Assembly (NCBI GenBank): GCA_910592205.1
Contig: CAJVPJ010000489.1
Span: 1-23,669 of the forward strand
DNA: 23,669 nt
Direction of reading: 5' to 3'
Source: Paraglomus occultum
Taxonomy: Eukaryota; Glomeromycota; Glomeromycetes; Paraglomerales; Paraglomeraceae
Below are positions 21,050 through 23,669 of this stretch, piece after piece. The notes under the pieces are model-generated. The model made no database searches, was not told the origin of the DNA, and saw only the letters and a program-made list of their open reading frames with translations. Numbering within the stretch: the stretch's first letter is position 1; each line of letters starts with the position of its first letter. Both the position numbers and the translations under genes were made by a program.

Positions 21050-21234
21050 TGTCTATTAAGTTACTTTCTGTAGCATCTAACTTCTCTTCTGGGGTATAAA
21101 CAAACCCCAATAAAAACGTACGTATCGCTAAATCGAATTATAGTTGAACACTAAGTCAGTGAACAAAAAACCATACTTACCGCCGCCAATAACAAATTCC
21201 ATAATAATGACCGTGCAAGGTAAATGTCTTCAGC
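21050..21234 (-). pseudogene. Decayed copy of the LPC/WVCLY module (copy E)
   Basis: Two exon remnants flank an intron with a GTAAGTA donor at 21180 and a TTTAG acceptor at 21128. The upstream remnant (21234-21181) keeps GCTGAA, a modified ILPC segment and IIMEF, but about 21 bp corresponding to NVLSEDD are deleted. The downstream remnant (from 21127) keeps FYWG and CLY-like text, then EEKLDATE, but only if two single-base insertions (one extra G, one extra C) are ignored. It is clearly non-functional and more decayed than the other copies. Confidence 0.7.
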
Positions 21235-21442
21235 AAGATAAACTACTAGATTTTCTATTGCTGTATTGCGATATAATGTGTACATACATATAGTTTATTG
21301 CGACAAATATAAAAGAAAGAGAGCTCGATTGTGAACAATTATTGGTCATTTAAATACCGTATTTGACCCGTCGATTTATATCGGGTACGTAAGGGGGGGG
21401 GAAGACGTTTATTTCCAGAAATTTCATAATAATTATCGAATA
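21235..21442. other. Spacer with a G9 run
   Basis: No gene. A run of nine G at about 21391-21399 is striking in this AT-rich context and could be prone to sequencing error or slippage. Confidence 0.5.
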
Positions 21443-22049
21443 CTATTTCATTCCTTCAAAGTACTCTTCATCAACGTACACGCAACATTGCGGATGATTC
21501 TGCCAGCTCTGGAAAGACTTCTGGGGTAGTTTCAGCAACTGCCCGAACAGCCCTCGCTAAACTTTTGACCTTATCCCACCAGTTGTTCTTCATTTCGAAT
21601 AAAGAAAATACATGGAGTACCCTCTTGACCGTATGGCAAATAGGAAGAAACTTTTACTCGTTTGTTTTGAAGATACTCCGTCCTGATCGTTACTTTATGT
21701 GGCGCATCATTGTTGTAGTGAAGCATAATATCACGAACAGTTGTTCTTCCCTTTCTTCTGGAGACTCAGCTTATTATGCAAATGTAGGAGATTGTTTCAG
21801 AAGAAATACTGGTTTCGTTGGCTAAACTCTTAATAGAAATGTGCGGGTTATTGCGAACAAGATCCTCGACCTTGGCAATTTCTTCTGACGTCACTGCTTT
21901 GCGAGGACGTCCAGAACGAGCCTTTGTCTTTAATTTCTTCTTATTCGTCTTTGAATGCAACAATCCAGTGTCTAATTGTGCTGATAGATAATGTGGGTTT
22001 CCTTTCTACGTTTACCAAGTTTCGTGAATTTGAGTCGCATTTCTGCCAT
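21443..22049 (-). mobile_element. Mariner-type transposase fossil with internal deletion
   Basis: Minus-strand text in shifted frames follows the order of a mariner-family transposase. A possible ATG lies at 22049, then a helix-turn-helix region (SISTIRHWIVAFKDE, then ARSGRPRKAVTSEEIAKVED, then LVRNNPHISIKSLANE, about 21780-22000). Next comes an abrupt jump to the C-terminal part with HYNNDAPHK (the DNAPxH block that carries the third catalytic Asp), a degenerate YLPYGQEGTPCIFF block, and at the end WQNHPQCCVYVDEEYFEG with TAG at 21443. The middle, which should hold the first two catalytic Asp residues, is absent, and several frameshifts and a stop interrupt the rest. It is a dead relic. Terminal inverted repeats and TA duplications were not identified. 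Confidence 0.85.
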
Positions 22050-23017
22050 TTTTCTAAGAACAAAAATAAAGTATTGTTAGTTTTTACGGCTCATTCTTGT
22101 CCAGTTGTTGCTATGCTTTTACCCCCAAAAAAAGTTTTTCGGCAATGAGAAATAAATTGTTTTTGGTTTTTTTTATTTGTTACATGAAAGTATGCGCATT
22201 TATGATTATTTCAATTTTTAATTAAACTGTTGCAATCTCGAATGAGAAAGTCGCATGCAAACTTTCCAGTCCCCCACGTATACGAATTACATGGTCATAA
22301 ATTGAGATGCAATCCATTGACCTACCAAGAAGTGAAGACCCGTCACATTTGCCTAATTGCATTTACTTTTTAATTTAAGCAGATTATACTATAACAAAAA
22401 TTAATAGCATGAGAAAAACCCGAATTAAATTTTCGAGACAAGAAATGTTTGACTCGTGACAGAATCAGGAAATTATATCAGAATACAGGATTAATAACTT
22501 AACGTTGGAAAAATAGTAATAATTATGAAATTCAAAACAGAGCGTAGTCACTTGTATCACATTAATAGCTTTATTTCTCTAACGACAACATTACATAGTT
22601 ATGTTGTTGTGATGAAAAGTTTACATACGAAACGCACGTAGTCGTTTCTTATTACATTGTTACAAAAAAAAGCACTTTTTGCTAGTGTTGGCACATTAAT
22701 TACCAATTATTGTCATCAGCAAAGTTAATACATTTCTATTTCAACGTCTCAATACTATCATTTTAAATGCAAAACTCTGGACGATTATTTGTATGTAGCT
22801 GCATTCGAGCGTTCTTCATTGTGTGTAAAGTAAACGAGCCGATTGCGCGTTTCTTGGAGAGAATGTTAACTTATATATTAACTTTGTACGTTAGCTTTCT
22901 GAGAATATAAACATTTGATCAAAAAAAATTAATAATAAATAAGACCATTTTACTTTCAAGTTGCAATCAAATGCTCGTAGAAGAAAAACAAGTGAGTGTG
23001 CTGCTTAGTCTAGCTGG
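22050..23017. other. AT-rich spacer
   Basis: About 970 bp without a supported gene. The only open frame (21924-22148) overlaps the transposase relic on the other strand and is not called. Confidence 0.5.
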
Positions 23018-23669
23018 GCAATAAAAATACTTTTTTAGGATAACTTGAACAGTGTTTACGAAAGGCATAGTTCTTATATCGTAAGCACAACAACCTACAA
23101 TACAATATACTGTAACAGATTTACGCGCAACAATGTTCGCTTAATATATTGCATATCCTCTATTAGGGTTACAATGTTTTTTGTTATCAATCATTTTTAC
23201 ACCAGTCGGTAGTGTTTCAATTTTCAAGTTATATTCCATTGTATTCAACTTTTCTTCCGAATATAAACACACCCAATAGAAACCTATTGATTGCTAAAGT
23301 AAAAATTAAAGTTAGAAATTGAATACATGTTCAAAGTAGTAAAGAAACCCATACGTACACTGTTAACAAGTTTTATAATAATATCGTCTTCAGACAAAAC
23401 GTTAACCGTGCATGGTAAAATGTATTCAGCGACGCAGTTGGCGTTAAGTTTAATGTCCGTCTTATATTGTATTTCTTCAGTCGATGTTTTTATCGTTGTC
23501 TACAAAGAAATGTTTATATTATCATACAATAAAAAACTATAACCACCAATATTATCTTGAACACTTACTACAATTGTCATTGACTTATCCCAATTCCCCA
23601 ACAAAATGCCGAGTTTGTATTTATTTGGAGGTACTTTGAATATTGGTATTGTTACCTAATATATAATTG
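23018..23669 (-). CDS. Partial gene: LPC/WVCLY module and 3' UTR (copy B), runs off the window
   Basis: Three intact exons on the minus strand: 23655-23569 (29 codons, TIPIFKVPPNKYKLGILLGN), 23499-23359 (47 codons, AEYILPCTVNVLSEDD) and 23293-23141 (51 codons, FYWVCLYSEEKL, then TLPTGVKMID, TAA). Donors are GTAAGTG and GTACGT; acceptors TTGTAG and TTTAG; an acceptor TATTAG abuts the first visible exon, so more exons lie to the right. Exon lengths, phases and motifs match the last three exons of the RING/TPR gene, except for a 3-codon length difference in the first visible exon and a 1-codon difference in the second. The 3' flank 23018-23140 is also shared. No stops or frameshifts are seen, so this may be the 3' end of a functional paralogue. 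Whether it has RING and TPR domains cannot be seen. Confidence 0.8.

Noticed and set aside
1-23669. CRISPR array or bacterial operon structure
   Set aside because: There are no spaced direct repeats, and genes are intron-bearing and monocistronic, so the window is eukaryotic.

Overview
This window is nuclear DNA from a fungus. The genes are split by many short introns (about 50-140 nt, GT-AG, several with TACTAAC-like branch sites). A peroxisomal D-amino-acid oxidase, an accessory subunit of mitochondrial complex I and an ER-type metallophosphoesterase are present, and the spacers are very AT-rich. A long RING/TPR protein of low-GC codon use, with dispersed relatives nearby, points to an early-diverging Mucoromycota lineage. 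Glomeromycotina is my best guess; this is an inference from style and gene content, not a database result.

Layout. 1-2220: AT-rich, no convincing gene. 2224-2778: two truncated copies of a short exon module, head to head, followed by a 14-bp minisatellite (2826-2934). 3898-5331 (-): ZIP metal transporter, five exons. 5332-5681: divergent promoter with two clean palindromes. 5682-7604 (+): D-amino-acid oxidase, eight exons, ending in the peroxisomal signal SKL. 8076-8604 (-): broken membrane/coiled-coil gene carrying part of the same module. 10102-10351 (-): frameshifted coiled-coil fragment. 10623-13824 (-): RING/TPR gene whose last five exons encode the module. 14307-15051 (-): NDUFB8-like complex I subunit, four exons. 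15214-17083 (+): TED1/CDC1/MPPE1-type phosphoesterase, seven exons, divergent from the complex I gene. 17995-18501 (-): secreted eight-cysteine protein. 21050-21234 (-): decayed module copy. 21443-22049 (-): mariner-type transposase fossil. 23018-23669 (-): another module copy with intact exons, running off the window edge.

Two kinds of DNA are interleaved. One is compact, higher-GC, conserved housekeeping genes, arranged as two divergent pairs (ZIP/oxidase and complex I/phosphoesterase). The other is AT-rich DNA in which one protein module occurs six times, intact, truncated, inverted or decayed. That module, which I call here the LPC/WVCLY module after its two most conserved blocks, is the most unusual thing in the window. 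I do not recognise it as a named domain. It is attached to RING+TPR in one gene and apparently to a membrane/coiled-coil front end in another. For all spliced genes the exon joins were worked out by hand, and in the five main spliced genes the phases close exactly (CDS lengths divisible by three). The one exon join still ambiguous there is in the RING/TPR gene.
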